Shown piece by piece: positions 49,803 to 62,221 of a DNA stretch of 64,000 nt (within the stretch, counting starts at the first letter, position 1; each line of letters opens with the position of its first letter). The DNA comes from Bradyrhizobium jicamae (GTDB lineage: Bacteria; Pseudomonadota; Alphaproteobacteria; Rhizobiales; Xanthobacteraceae). The stretch covers positions 21,973-85,972 of the forward strand of contig NZ_JAFCKQ010000031.1 in assembly GCF_018130215.1 (NCBI RefSeq), in the 5' to 3' direction. The position numbers and the translations under genes were made by a program. Below the pieces are notes generated by a model that saw only the letters and a list, made by a program, of their open reading frames with translations, searched no databases and was not told the DNA's origin.

Positions 49803-52676
49803 TTACTCCGCCGCCTGCGCGTAATCCTCGATCGGCGGGCACGAGCAGACCAGATTGCGATCGCCATAGACGTTGTCGACGCGGCCGACCGGGCTCCAGT
49901 ATTTATCCTGGCGCGAGACGCCGGCGGGGAAGCAGCCCTCGGTGCGGCTGTAGGCGCGGCTCCAGGCATCGTCGACGATGTCGTGCACGGTGTGCGGCGC
50001 GTGGCGCAGCGGCGAGGCCTCGATTGTCCAGTGGCCCTTCTCGACCTCGGCGATCTCGTTGCGGATAGCGATCATGGCGTCGCAGAAGCGGTCGATCTCG
50101 ATCTTCGATTCCGATTCCGTCGGCTCGATCATCAGCGTGCCCGCCACCGGGAAGCTCATGGTCGGCGCATGGAAGCCGTAATCGATCAGCCGTTTTGCAA
50201 TGTCGTCGACGGTCACGCCGCAGGTCGTCTTCAGCGGCCGCGGGTCGATGATGCACTCGTGCGCGACGCGGCCGCGGCCGTTGCGATACAGCACCGGGAA
50301 GTGCGGCTCGAGCCTGGCTGCGATGTAGTTCGCGTTGAGGATCGCGATCTCGGTCGCCCGTGTCAGGCCTTCGCCGCCCATCATCAGGATATAGATGTAG
50401 GAGATGGTCAGGATCGACGCCGAGCCGAACGGCGCGGCCGACACCGGGCCGACCAGGTGAGTGACGCTGCCGTCGGTTGCGGGATGGCCGGGCAGATAGG
50501 GCGCGAGATGCGCCTTGACGCCGATCGGGCCCATGCCGGGACCACCGCCGCCATGCGGGATGCAGAAGGTCTTATGCAGGTTGAGATGGCTGACGTCGGC
50601 ACCATAATCGCCTGGCCGCGACAGGCCGACCTGCGCATTCATGTTGGCGCCGTCGAGATAGACCTGGCCGCCATGCGCATGCACGATGTCGCAGATCTCG
50701 CTGATATGCTCCTCGAACACGCCATGGGTCGACGGATAGGTGATCATCACAGCGGCGAGATTCGCCGAATGCTTCTCCGCCTTGGCGCGGAGATCGTTGA
50801 CGTCGACGTCGCCGCGCGCATCGCAGGCGACCACCACGACATCCATGCCGACCATCGCCGCCGACGCCGGATTGGTGCCGTGTGCGGAAGAGGGGATCAG
50901 GCAGACCTTGCGGTGCGGCTCGCCGCGCGCGAGGTGATAGCCGCGGATGGCAAGAAGCCCGGCATATTCGCCCTGCGCGCCGGAGTTCGGCTGCAGCGAG
51001 ACGGCGTCATAGCCGGTGATGTCGCACAGCCACTGCTCGAGCCGCCTGAACAGCGCATGGTAGCCCTTGGCCTGGTCCGCAGGCGCAAACGGGTGCAGAT
51101 TGCCGAACGCCGGCCAGGTCAGCGGGATCATTTCCGATGTGGCGTTCAGCTTCATCGTGCAGGATCCGAGCGGGATCATCGCGCGGTCGAGCGCCAGGTC
51201 GCGATCACTGAGCTTGCGCATGTAGCGCAGCAGCTCGGTCTCGGACCGGTGGGTGTTGAACACGGGATGGGTCAGGAAGGCGCCGGCGCGCTTCAGCTCC
51301 TTCGGCAGCGCGTCGCGCGCGGTGGCCTCGATCTCGGCATAGGCGAGCTTGCCGCCGAAGATGCGCCACACCGCCTCGATGGTCTCGGGTGTCGTGGTCT
51401 CGTCGACCGCGATGCCCAGCGTGGCCGGACCGACGCGCAGATTGATCTTCTCGGCAAACGCACGGGTGACGAACTCGTGCTGCTTCGCGCCGACATCGAC
51501 GGTCACGGTGTCGAAGAACGCCTCGCTGGCAGGCGCGACGCCGAGCTTGCGCAGGCCCGCGGCCAGCACGGCGGCGCGGCGATGCACGCTGCGGCCGATA
51601 TGCGTCAGGCCTTCGGGGCCGTGATAGACCGCATACATCGAGGCGATCACGGCGAGGAGCACCTGCGCGGTGCAGATGTTGGAGGTCGCCTTCTCGCGGC
51701 GGATATGCTGCTCGCGGGTCTGCAGCGCAAGCCGATAGGCCGGCGCCCCGCGAGAATCCACCGACAGGCCGACGATGCGGCCGGGCAGCGAACGCTTCAG
51801 CGAGTCACGCACCGCCATGTAGGCGGCGTGTGGGCCGCCATAGCCCATCGGTACGCCAAAGCGCTGCGCCGAGCCGACCGCGATGTCGGCTCCGAGTTCG
51901 CCCGGCGAGGCGAGCAGGGTCAGCGCCAGCAGGTCGGCCGCGACGATTGCGAGCGCGCCCTTCGCGCGTAGCCCGGCGATTGCTGGGCGCAGGTCGCGCA
52001 CCGCGCCCGTCGTGCCAGGATATTGCAGCAGCGCGCCGATCACGTCGGCCTTGTCGAGCTCGGTCATGGGATCGCCGACGATCAGGGCCCAGCCCAGCGG
52101 CGCGGCGCGGGTGCGCATCACCGCGAGCGTCTGTGGATGCACCTCCCTGTCGACGAAGAACGCCTTCGACTTCACCTGCGAATGACGCTCGGCGAGCGCC
52201 ATTGCCTCCGCAGCCGCGGTCGCCTCGTCGAGCAGCGAGGCGTTGGCGACATCGAGCCCGGTGAGATCGCAGATCATGGTCTGGAAGTTGAACAGTGCCT
52301 CAAGCCGGCCCTGGCTGATCTCCGGCTGATAGGGCGTATACGCCGTGTACCAGGCCGGATTCTCCAGGATGTTGCGCTGGATCACCGCGGGCAGGATCGT
52401 GCCGGAATAGCCCTGGCCGATCAGCGAGGTGAAGGTCTGGTTCTGCGCGGCAAGCCCGGCCATATGCGCCAGCGCCTCGGTCTCGCTCAGCGCCCGCCCG
52501 AGATCGAGCGGCTCCTTCTGCCGGATCGACGCCGGCAGCGTCTCGCTCATCAGCGCTTGCAGGCTCACGGCACCGACGGTCGTCAACATCGCGTCGATGT
52601 CGCGCGGCGAGGGGCCGATGTGGCGGCGGACGAAATCGGTGGCGGCTTCGTTGCTCGGTTTGAAGGGCGCGTTCAT
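49803..52676 (-). CDS. gcvP: Glycine dehydrogenase (decarboxylating), P protein
   Basis: The P protein decarboxylates glycine with pyridoxal phosphate and passes the aminomethyl group to lipoylated GcvH. The single-chain 957-residue form is present, with PLP lysine Lys702 in HLNLHKTFCIPHGGGGPGMG. Other signatures are FIGxGYSGTILPAVIQRNILENPAWYTAYTPYQPEISQGR near residue 85 and ELLRYMRKLSDRDLALDRAMIPLGSCTMKLNA in the middle. It is the last gene of gcvT-gcvH-gcvP, starting 10 bp after gcvH. Confidence 0.97.
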   Translation of the reverse strand: MNAPFKPSNEAATDFVRRHIGPSPRDIDAMLTTVGAVSLQALMSETLPASIRQKEPLDLGRALSETEALAHMAGLAAQNQTFTSLIGQGYSGTILPAVIQRNILENPAWYTAYTPYQPEISQGRLEALFNFQTMICDLTGLDVANASLLDEATAAAEAMALAERHSQVKSKAFFVDREVHPQTLAVMRTRAAPLGWALIVGDPMTELDKADVIGALLQYPGTTGAVRDLRPAIAGLRAKGALAIVAADLLALTLLASPGELGADIAVGSAQRFGVPMGYGGPHAAYMAVRDSLKRSLPGRIVGLSVDSRGAPAYRLALQTREQHIRREKATSNICTAQVLLAVIASMYAVYHGPEGLTHIGRSVHRRAAVLAAGLRKLGVAPASEAFFDTVTVDVGAKQHEFVTRAFAEKINLRVGPATLGIAVDETTTPETIEAVWRIFGGKLAYAEIEATARDALPKELKRAGAFLTHPVFNTHRSETELLRYMRKLSDRDLALDRAMIPLGSCTMKLNATSEMIPLTWPAFGNLHPFAPADQAKGYHALFRRLEQWLCDITGYDAVSLQPNSGAQGEYAGLLAIRGYHLARGEPHRKVCLIPSSAHGTNPASAAMVGMDVVVVACDARGDVDVNDLRAKAEKHSANLAAVMITYPSTHGVFEEHISEICDIVHAHGGQVYLDGANMNAQVGLSRPGDYGADVSHLNLHKTFCIPHGGGGPGMGPIGVKAHLAPYLPGHPATDGSVTHLVGPVSAAPFGSASILTISYIYILMMGGEGLTRATEIAILNANYIAARLEPHFPVLYRNGRGRVAHECIIDPRPLKTTCGVTVDDIAKRLIDYGFHAPTMSFPVAGTLMIEPTESESKIEIDRFCDAMIAIRNEIAEVEKGHWTIEASPLRHAPHTVHDIVDDAWSRAYSRTEGCFPAGVSRQDKYWSPVGRVDNVYGDRNLVCSCPPIEDYAQAAE

Positions 52677-52686
52677 GGCGTAATCC

Positions 52687-53052
52687 TCAGGCGGTGTGCG
52701 CGGCGTAGGCGGCCTCGTCCATCAGGCCGCCGAGTTCGCTCTTGTCGGCTATCTTCAGCTTGAAGAACCAGGCCTTGCCTCCGGCGTCCGAATTGACCAG
52801 CGCAGGCTCGGCGGCGAGCGCCTCGTTGACCTCGACGACTTCACCCGTGATCGGCGCATAGACGTCGGAAGCGGCCTTGACCGATTCGACGACGGCGGCG
52901 GCCTCGGCCTTCTTCAGGCTGCGGCCGACCTTGGGCAGTTCGACGAACACGACGTCGCCGAGCTGCGATTGCGCGTAGTCGGTGATGCCGATGGTGGCGA
53001 CATCGCCCTCGATGCGGAGCCATTCGTGGTCGGACGTGTAGAGCGTCGTCAT
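52687..53052 (-). CDS. gcvH: Glycine cleavage system H protein
   Basis: GcvH is the lipoylated shuttle protein of the glycine cleavage complex. The 121-residue product carries the lipoyl-accepting Lys59 in VVESVKAASDVYAPITGEV and the N-terminal TSDHEWLRIEGDVATIGITDYAQ. It lies between gcvT and gcvP with 9- and 10-bp gaps. Confidence 0.97.
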   Translation of the reverse strand: MTTLYTSDHEWLRIEGDVATIGITDYAQSQLGDVVFVELPKVGRSLKKAEAAAVVESVKAASDVYAPITGEVVEVNEALAAEPALVNSDAGGKAWFFKLKIADKSELGGLMDEAAYAAHTA

Positions 53053-53061
53053 TGGTGTCCT

Positions 53062-54207
53062 CTAGCGTTTGTAGGTGTTGGCAACGAAAGGCATGGCGAC
53101 GACCTTGAGCGGCAGCCGCTGGCCGCGCACTTCGGCGAAGACCGTGGTGCCGATGGCTGCAAGGGAGGTGGGCAGGTAGCCCATCGCAACGGGAGCGTTG
53201 AGGCTCGGACCGAAGCCGCCCGATGTCACCTTGCCGATCGGCTCTGCCGCCGTCGCGTCGGCGAACAGCACGGCGCCCTCGCGCACCGGTGCGCGGCCGT
53301 CGGGCCGCAGGCCGGCGCGGCGGCGCGATGCGCCCTGGGTCAACTGTGCGAGGATCTTGTCCGCACCCTGGAAACCGCCGGCGCGGGCGCCGCCGTTGCG
53401 GCGGACCTTCTGCACCGACCATTCCAGCGCGCCCTCGACCGGCGTGGTCGTGGTGTCGATGTCATGGCCATAAAGGCAGAGCCCGGCCTCGAGCCGCAGG
53501 CTGTCGCGGGCGCCGAGCCCGATCGGCAGCACGTCGGGATTGTCGAGCAGTGCAGTGGCCAGCGCCTCGGCCTTGTCTGAAGGCACGGAGATCTCGAAGC
53601 CGTCCTCACCGGTGTATCCTGAGCGCGAGACGAAGCAATCGACACCGTCGACGCGGCGCGGACCGGCGTCCATGAATTTCATCGCTACGGCATCTGCACA
53701 AAGCTTCGCCAGCGCAGACTCGGCTTTTGGTCCCTGCAGCGCGATCAGCGCGCGATCAGCCAGCGATACGATCTCGCAGGCATCGGAGAGATGCGCGCGC
53801 AGATGCGCCTCGTCCTCATCCTTGCAGGCCGCATTGACCACGACGAACAGGTGATCGCCGAAATTCGCGACCATGAGGTCGTCGAGCAGGCCGCCGTCCT
53901 GATTGGTGAACTGCGCATAGCGCTGGCGTCCCGGCGCGATGCCGAGAATGTCCTGCGGCACCAGCTTTTCCAGTGCCAGCGCCGCATCCGCGACCTTGCC
54001 GGATCTGGGCCTCAAGGCGAGCTGGCCCATGTGGGAGACGTCGAACAGGCCGGCATGGGAGCGGGTGTGCAGATGCTCCTTCAACACGCCGGCCGTGTAC
54101 TGCACCGGCATGTCATAGCCGGCGAACGGCACCATCCTGGCGCCGCGTGCCAGATGCAGCGCGTGCAGCGGGGTCTGTTTGAGCGGAGAATTGTCTGACG
54201 CAAGCAT
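53062..54207 (-). CDS. gcvT: Glycine cleavage system T protein (aminomethyltransferase)
   Basis: GcvT transfers the methylene group from the aminomethyl-lipoyl arm to tetrahydrofolate, releasing ammonia. The 381-residue product begins QTPLHALHLARGARMVPFAGYDMPVQY and contains FDVSHMGQLALRP with the active-site Asp region, and SRSGYTGEDGFEISV. ATG 54207 has a GAGGG site; the frame is open to 54270 but that part overlaps riboswitch and leader sequence. It is the first gene of the operon, directly downstream of a tandem glycine riboswitch. Confidence 0.96.
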   Translation of the reverse strand: MLASDNSPLKQTPLHALHLARGARMVPFAGYDMPVQYTAGVLKEHLHTRSHAGLFDVSHMGQLALRPRSGKVADAALALEKLVPQDILGIAPGRQRYAQFTNQDGGLLDDLMVANFGDHLFVVVNAACKDEDEAHLRAHLSDACEIVSLADRALIALQGPKAESALAKLCADAVAMKFMDAGPRRVDGVDCFVSRSGYTGEDGFEISVPSDKAEALATALLDNPDVLPIGLGARDSLRLEAGLCLYGHDIDTTTTPVEGALEWSVQKVRRNGGARAGGFQGADKILAQLTQGASRRRAGLRPDGRAPVREGAVLFADATAAEPIGKVTSGGFGPSLNAPVAMGYLPTSLAAIGTTVFAEVRGQRLPLKVVAMPFVANTYKR

Positions 54208-54265
54208 CACAGGGCCCTCGCGGTTCCCGCCGGGGACCGATTCCCCCGGGAAACCTGCAGAAAGC

Positions 54266-54433
54266 CCCATCTGTCGCTGTGCCTGAGAGTATTATCCCGT
54301 CGGCGGACGCCGTGGAGCGAAAGCTCCTGGCGCCTCTTTCCAGATATCAGACGTCACGCGGTCCTTTTGCCTGAGAGTTTCCGGGGCGGTTGCTCCTTCG
54401 GCGCCGGCGATAAGGCCGGTCTCTCCCGACGTG
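54266..54433 (-). promoter_or_regulatory. Tandem glycine riboswitch upstream of gcvT
   Basis: On the minus strand two aptamers follow each other. The first reads GGGAGAGACCGG, GCCGAAGGAGCAACC, ACTCTCAGGCAAAAGGACCG. The second reads GGAAAGAGGCGCC and ACTCTCAGGCACAGCGACAGA-type 3' part. The paired ACTCTCAGGCA segments and the CCGAAGGAGCAA element are diagnostic for the gcvT RNA motif, which binds glycine cooperatively and usually activates gcvTHP expression. Confidence 0.95.
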
Positions 54434-54632
54434 ACGTAACAACTGGTAGGACAGAACCACGGCGCTGCCAAGCCTGTCAACGCGGCTCGCCCGGTTCTCA
54501 ACGGGCTTTGTGCTGTTGCGGCAAGCCCATGATCTGGCTGCACAGTTTCTGGACACCGCGGCCCGCAATGTCTAAAAGCGTTCGGCCGGAAAAGAACGCT
54601 GTTAAGCCTGATCCGGCCCCTTTCCCGATTGG

Positions 54633-57311
<2,679 letters not shown>

Positions 57312-57325
57312 CGGAGAGGCTGGCC

Positions 57326-58573
57326 GTGACGACGGTTCCGGGCAAGCGCGCAGTCAGCGATCCGGACCTGCGGGATCGCCTCTACGAGCTGCTCGAGCAC
57401 GATCATCTGCCGTACTCGGTCGGCTCGCGTTTCGTCCGGCTGATCATCACGATCATCGTCGTCGACGTGCTGGCGGCGATCCTGGCGTCGGTGCCGGAGA
57501 TATCGGCGCGGTTTGGCCGGTTGCTGACGGTGATCGAGGTCGCGGCGGTGATAGCCTTCGCGCTGGAATATGCCGCGCGGATCTGGAGCATCGTCGGTCA
57601 TTCGCTGCGCGACATGACGCCGCTCAGGGCGCGGCTCGAATACGTCTTCTCGGCTCTCGGCCTGATCGATCTGCTCGCCTTCCTGCCCTCGGCGGTGGCG
57701 CTCGTCGTCGGCGACCGGATCGGGGTGATCCTGTTCGGCATGCTGCCGTTCCTCAAGCTGGTGCGCTATTCGCCGGCGATGCGCTCGTTGCTCGCGGCAC
57801 TGCATGCCGAGCGGCGCACGCTGTTCGGTTGCATCGTGATCCTGACCGGCGCCGTGCTGCTGTTCGCGTCGCTGCTCTATGCGCTCGAGCACGACGTGCA
57901 GCCCGACAAGTTCGGCACCATCCCGCATGCGATGTGGTGGGCGATCGTGACGCTCGGCACCGTCGGTTATGGCGACGTCATTCCGGTGACGCCGCTTGGC
58001 AAGATGGTCACGGTGGCGGCGATCGTGTTCGGTTTCGCGATGATCGCGCTGCCGGTTGCGATCATCTCGACTGCGTTCGCGGACGAGGTGCGGCGCCGCG
58101 ATTTCGTGGTGACCTGGGGCATGCTGGCGCGGGTGCCGCTGTTCTCGCATCTCGGCGCCAGCGAGATCGCCGACATCATGCGCCTGCTGCGATCGCAGAC
58201 GATCGAGGCCGGCGAGGTGCTGGTGCGGCGCGGCGATGCCGCCTCATCGATGTATTTCATCACGGCCGGGGAGGTCGAGATCGATCTGCCGAGCCAGCGC
58301 GTGCGGCTGTCCGACGGGACCTTCTTCGGCGAGATAGCGCTGCTCAGGCGCACCAAGCGGTCCGGAACGGTGACGGCGCGGCGCAAGACCAAGCTGCTGG
58401 TGCTCGATGCGCAGGATTTCCACGCCCTGATCGAGCGCGTGCCGGCACTGGCGGCCCATGTGAAGGAAACCGCCGATGCGCGGCTCGCCGAGACCGCCAG
58501 CGCCGGCGATGTTGCCGAGGGTGAAATCGCACAGGCGATGCCGAGCGGAACCCGCGGCGGCGATCGCGACTAG
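57326..58573 (+). CDS. Cyclic-nucleotide-gated potassium channel (MlotiK1-like)
   Basis: A 415-residue six-span channel. Helices S1-S4 lie at about 35-165, the selectivity filter is TVGYGD at 212-217 (WWAIVTLGTVGYGDVIPVTP), and a cyclic nucleotide-binding domain follows (about 275-390) with GEVLVRRGDAASSMYFITAGEVEI and the phosphate-binding FFGEIALL...RSGTVTA. S4 has few charges, as in MlotiK1 from Mesorhizobium, which opens on cAMP. The start is GTG with GGAGAGG upstream. With a class III cyclase also in the window, cAMP signalling is plausible. Confidence 0.93.
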   Translation: MTTVPGKRAVSDPDLRDRLYELLEHDHLPYSVGSRFVRLIITIIVVDVLAAILASVPEISARFGRLLTVIEVAAVIAFALEYAARIWSIVGHSLRDMTPLRARLEYVFSALGLIDLLAFLPSAVALVVGDRIGVILFGMLPFLKLVRYSPAMRSLLAALHAERRTLFGCIVILTGAVLLFASLLYALEHDVQPDKFGTIPHAMWWAIVTLGTVGYGDVIPVTPLGKMVTVAAIVFGFAMIALPVAIISTAFADEVRRRDFVVTWGMLARVPLFSHLGASEIADIMRLLRSQTIEAGEVLVRRGDAASSMYFITAGEVEIDLPSQRVRLSDGTFFGEIALLRRTKRSGTVTARRKTKLLVLDAQDFHALIERVPALAAHVKETADARLAETASAGDVAEGEIAQAMPSGTRGGDRD

Positions 58574-58621
58574 AGCATTTCGGTTCTGATTGGATCACTT
58601 CGCTCGAAAACGCTCTCTAGC
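58572..58621. repeat. Interspersed palindromic repeat, family 1, short copy c
   Basis: CTAGAGCATTTCGG and ACTTCGCTCGAAAACGCTCTCTAG share the AGAGCGTTTTCGAGCGAAG core with 6263-6322. It sits exactly between the stops of the channel gene and the convergent DUF3455 gene. Confidence 0.65.
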
Positions 58622-59117
58622 CCTTGTGCAGGAAGACGTAATCGGCCGAATAGGCCGCGCTCTTCAGCCTGCCGGCCTTGTCGCAGGCGCCGTCGACCTT
58701 GCCGCCGGACGTATTGATCCGCTGCACGGTGGTGACGGCCGAGAGCACGCCCTTGCCGCGGTGGGAGATCACCTCGAGCCTCAGCCAGGGAATATCGGAG
58801 GGCGAGGCCCCCGGGGCGTCGCCGGTGGTGCGGGCGGTCACGCCGCTGCCGTCGACATGCTCCCAGTTCGGGCCGGCATAATGCCGGCCGATCGTCCTGC
58901 CGTTGGCGCTCAGGGTGGCGATCGGCTCGCGGAACGACCAGACGAGCTTGCCGTCGGCGACGGCCTTGCATTCATAGACCTGCGCGCCCTCGGCATGGAC
59001 GGTGAGGACCGCGGTCTCGCCCGCGGCCGCGATGGCGCTGGGCAGCGGATCGGCCGCGAGGGCCGCCGACCCGGTCAACAGCAGTGATGCGAGCGCAACG
59101 CTCTTGAGAAAGGGCAT
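58617..59117 (-). CDS. DUF3455 family secreted protein
   Basis: A 166-residue product with a signal peptide (about 1-21, ending ALAA) and the DUF3455 pattern: GAQVYECKAVADGKLVWSFREP, HYAGPNWEHVDGSGVTART, DIPWLRLEVISHRGKGVLSAVTTVQRINTSGG. Two Cys (YEC, GACDK) may form a disulfide. No function is known for the family. It lies 35 bp downstream of icd on the same strand. Confidence 0.88.
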   Translation of the reverse strand: MPFLKSVALASLLLTGSAALAADPLPSAIAAAGETAVLTVHAEGAQVYECKAVADGKLVWSFREPIATLSANGRTIGRHYAGPNWEHVDGSGVTARTTGDAPGASPSDIPWLRLEVISHRGKGVLSAVTTVQRINTSGGKVDGACDKAGRLKSAAYSADYVFLHKG

Positions 59118-59152
59118 GGCCAGCTCGCAGCTGTGGTCGGCAACAGCGGCCT

Positions 59153-60367
59153 TCAGGCCGCCATCGCCTTCACGAGGTTGTCGGCGACCTTGTCGAGGAA
59201 GCCGGTGGTGGAGAGCCAGCGCTGGTCGGCGCCGACCAGGAGCGCGAGGTCCTTGGTCATGTAGCCCTCCTCGACGGTCGAGACGCAGACCTTCTCCAGC
59301 GTGGTCGCGAACTTCGCCAGCTCCGGATTGTTGTCGAGCTTGGCGCGATGGGACAAGCCGCGGGTCCAGGCGAAGATCGATGCGATCGAGTTGGTCGAGG
59401 TCTCCTTGCCCTTCTGATGCTCGCGATAGTGGCGGGTCACGGTGCCGTGGGCGGCTTCGGCCTCGACGGTCTTGCCGTCGGGGGTCAGCAGCACCGAGGT
59501 CATCAGGCCGAGCGAGCCGTAGCCCTGCGCAACGGTGTCGGACTGCACGTCGCCGTCATAGTTCTTGCAGGCCCAGACATAGCCGCCGGACCATTTCAGC
59601 GCCGAGGCCACCATGTCGTCGATCAGCCGGTGCTCGTAGGTCAGGCCCTTGGCGTCGAATTCCTTTTTGAACTCGCGGTCGAAAACGTCCTGGAAGATGT
59701 CCTTGAAGCGGCCGTCATAGACCTTGAGGATGGTGTTCTTGGTGGAGAGATAGACCGGGTAGTTGCGCATCAGGCCGTAATTGAACGAGGCGCGGGCGAA
59801 GTCGACGATCGAGTCGTCGAGATTGTACATCTCCATTGCGACGCCGGGGCCGGGCGTCTTGAAGACTTCCTTCTCGATCACGGTGCCGTCCTCGCCGACG
59901 AATTTCAGCGTCAGGACGCCCTTGCCGGGGAACTTGATGTCGGTGGCGCGGTACTGGTCGCCGAAGGCGTGGCGGCCGATGATGATCGGCTTGCTCCAGC
60001 CGGGAACCAGCCGCGGCACGTTCTTGCAGATGATCGGCTCGCGGAAGATGCAGCCGCCGAGGATGTTGCGGATGGTGCCGTTCGGCGACTTCCACATCTC
60101 CTTCAGGTTGAATTCCTTCACCCGGGCCTCATCCGGGGTGATGGTGGCGCATTTGACGCCGACGCCGACCTTCTTGATGGCGTTGGCGGCGTCGATGGTC
60201 ACCTGGTCATTGGTGGCGTCGCGGTATTCCATCCCGAGGTCGAAATAGAGCAGCTCCATATCCAGGAACGGGTTGATCAGCTTGTCCTTGATGTACTGCC
60301 AGATGATCCGGGTCATCTCGTCGCCATCGAGTTCGACGACGGGGTTGGACACCTTGATTTTTGCCAT
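59153..60367 (-). CDS. icd: NADP-dependent isocitrate dehydrogenase
   Basis: This TCA-cycle enzyme oxidises isocitrate to 2-oxoglutarate. The 404-residue form is the eukaryote-like dimeric type found in many alphaproteobacteria: NPVVELDGDEMTRIIWQYIKDKLI at the start, WKSPNGTIRNILGGCIFREPIICKNVPRLVPGW for substrate binding, and NYDGDVQSDTVAQGYGSLGLMTSV with the metal-binding Asp residues. The C-terminal MTKDLALLVG fits. The DUF3455 gene is downstream. Confidence 0.97.
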   Translation of the reverse strand: MAKIKVSNPVVELDGDEMTRIIWQYIKDKLINPFLDMELLYFDLGMEYRDATNDQVTIDAANAIKKVGVGVKCATITPDEARVKEFNLKEMWKSPNGTIRNILGGCIFREPIICKNVPRLVPGWSKPIIIGRHAFGDQYRATDIKFPGKGVLTLKFVGEDGTVIEKEVFKTPGPGVAMEMYNLDDSIVDFARASFNYGLMRNYPVYLSTKNTILKVYDGRFKDIFQDVFDREFKKEFDAKGLTYEHRLIDDMVASALKWSGGYVWACKNYDGDVQSDTVAQGYGSLGLMTSVLLTPDGKTVEAEAAHGTVTRHYREHQKGKETSTNSIASIFAWTRGLSHRAKLDNNPELAKFATTLEKVCVSTVEEGYMTKDLALLVGADQRWLSTTGFLDKVADNLVKAMAA

Positions 60368-60493
60368 GACGGAGAGGCCTCTTGGGAAACAGCGCGCTTT
60401 TGACGGGCTAAAGTGGAATACGCCTGCGCCTATAGCACCGCCCGGGGGCGGGCGGAAGCGGAGCGGTTATGCACTTTACGCCCATCTTTTCAC

Positions 60494-62221
60494 CTAGAAC
60501 GCCGCCTGCGTCGCCGTCCCGGCAACGACGTACCAGGTCACGAACAGTCCCGCGATCAGGGCGCCCGGCAGGCTCGATCCGGTCCGCCGCCAGGTGAAGG
60601 TCGCGATCACCGCAACGATGGCGAGCAGCGGCACGAACTGGATCGCGACGATGGTCGACAGCGGCACGAAGCCGGAGTCCGGGATCGGGTTGAACAGTTT
60701 TCCCGTCAGCCACAGCGTGCCGTATTGCAGCACCAGCAGCACGATAAAGCCGAGCGTCAGCGCGAGGATATTGGTGAGGTAGAGCGCCCCGCGCGGCGCG
60801 TCCATGGTCGAGAAATTCCGGTGCAGCACGTGCAGCGCGACGACGAAAAACACCGTGAACGGAATCAGATAGATCAGGAAGATGAGGAATTGCTTCGCGC
60901 TCATCAACTTCAGCGCGACGATCCAGAACCTGAAGTCGATCTTGAAGGCGAGGTCGGCGAGCCAGAGCGCGGCATAGCCGACCACAATCGAGGCCACCGC
61001 GATCACGATGGATTGACCGATCAGGCCGCCCCGGCTGGCGCGCTTCGGGGCGAACCGCATCAGTGCCAGCGTGATCAAGCCGTTGATGATGGCCCAGACC
61101 AGGATCTGGTTGGTGATGCCCTGCGGCAGGAATGCCGACGGCGTCACAAAGGTGCCGCCTAGCGCGAACGCCGGGTAATAGGTCAGCGCCGGGATGAAGG
61201 CCGACAGGATGAAGGCTGCGGTCCAGCGCCGGCCGGCGGCGGCCGCATGCGGCGGCATGGTGCCGTCGGCAACCGCGGGCAGCCGCAGACGGGAGAACAT
61301 CGGCGCCTCCAGGAGCCCGTCGAAGGTGCCGATCACCAGCATGACGAAGCCGATCAGCGCGATCAGGGTGCCGATCTCCTTGCGGAACCAGATCTGGTCA
61401 TCCACCGGGCGCGGCGTGCCGCCCTTCAGCGTCCGGGCGAACCAGTCGAGGCCGTAGCCGATCGCCTCATGCGAGATGTGCTCGGCCGGATGGGTCATCG
61501 CCGGGGTGTAGAGCACCCGCGCGGTGCCGGCGGCCGGATCGCCATAGACCTTCCCGGGCTCGATCGCGGCGTTGGCGCCGAACAGCCCCCAGAGCTTCTG
61601 GCTCTGGGTGACGTCGCGGGCGAGATCGACGCCCCACATCAGGGCGGAGAACTCCTCGTACTGGGCGAACACCAGCGCCGCGTTGCGCGGCCACGTCGTG
61701 GTGCCCTCGGCGGCAAAGGGCTTGCCGGTGGAAGAGCCCTCCAGCACCATCGACTTGTAGTCGTTGGGCATTGCGGCTGCCGCGGCGAGCACGGTCCAGC
61801 CACCCATCGAATGGCCCTCGAGCCCGATATTGTCCTTGTCGACGAAATCGAGGCTGCGGAGATAGGCCAATCCATCGGGGCCGCCGAAGCCGTTGGCGAA
61901 GGAGGGCGGATCGCTATAGCCGTGGCCGGTCTGGTCGAGCGCGAGCACGACATAGCCGCGGCGGGCAAACTCGATGGCAAACCCGTCCTGGGTCTCGCGC
62001 GAATTGATGTAGCCGTGGACGGCGAGGATGCCCGGGGCCGGAAGCTGCGGCGTCGCGTTCGCCGGGATGTAGAGCAGGGCACTCATGGTGTTGCCCTTGG
62101 CGCCCTTGAACCTGACATCCTCGATCCGGATGCCGCCGGCGGTTTGGGTGACGTAGGCGAGAAGCCCACCCGCCACGACCAGGACGATCCCGAGTATCGC
62201 CAGTGTCCATCTGCCTCGCAT
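60494..62221 (-). CDS. Alpha/beta hydrolase fused to a polytopic membrane domain
   Basis: A 575-residue two-part protein. An N-terminal membrane anchor is followed by an alpha/beta hydrolase (about 35-290) with the nucleophile elbow GLEGHSMGGWTVLAAAAAMP (Ser138) and PGILAVHGYINSRETQ. The C-terminal half (about 300-575) has eight or so membrane helices (EIGTLIALIGFVMLVIGTF; GLIGQSIVIAVASIVVGYAA; FLIFLIYLIPFTVFFVVALHVL). ATG 62221 has an AAGGGGG site. A lipid- or cell-wall-linked ester is a likely substrate, by inference only. Confidence 0.82.
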   Translation of the reverse strand: MRGRWTLAILGIVLVVAGGLLAYVTQTAGGIRIEDVRFKGAKGNTMSALLYIPANATPQLPAPGILAVHGYINSRETQDGFAIEFARRGYVVLALDQTGHGYSDPPSFANGFGGPDGLAYLRSLDFVDKDNIGLEGHSMGGWTVLAAAAAMPNDYKSMVLEGSSTGKPFAAEGTTTWPRNAALVFAQYEEFSALMWGVDLARDVTQSQKLWGLFGANAAIEPGKVYGDPAAGTARVLYTPAMTHPAEHISHEAIGYGLDWFARTLKGGTPRPVDDQIWFRKEIGTLIALIGFVMLVIGTFDGLLEAPMFSRLRLPAVADGTMPPHAAAAGRRWTAAFILSAFIPALTYYPAFALGGTFVTPSAFLPQGITNQILVWAIINGLITLALMRFAPKRASRGGLIGQSIVIAVASIVVGYAALWLADLAFKIDFRFWIVALKLMSAKQFLIFLIYLIPFTVFFVVALHVLHRNFSTMDAPRGALYLTNILALTLGFIVLLVLQYGTLWLTGKLFNPIPDSGFVPLSTIVAIQFVPLLAIVAVIATFTWRRTGSSLPGALIAGLFVTWYVVAGTATQAAF

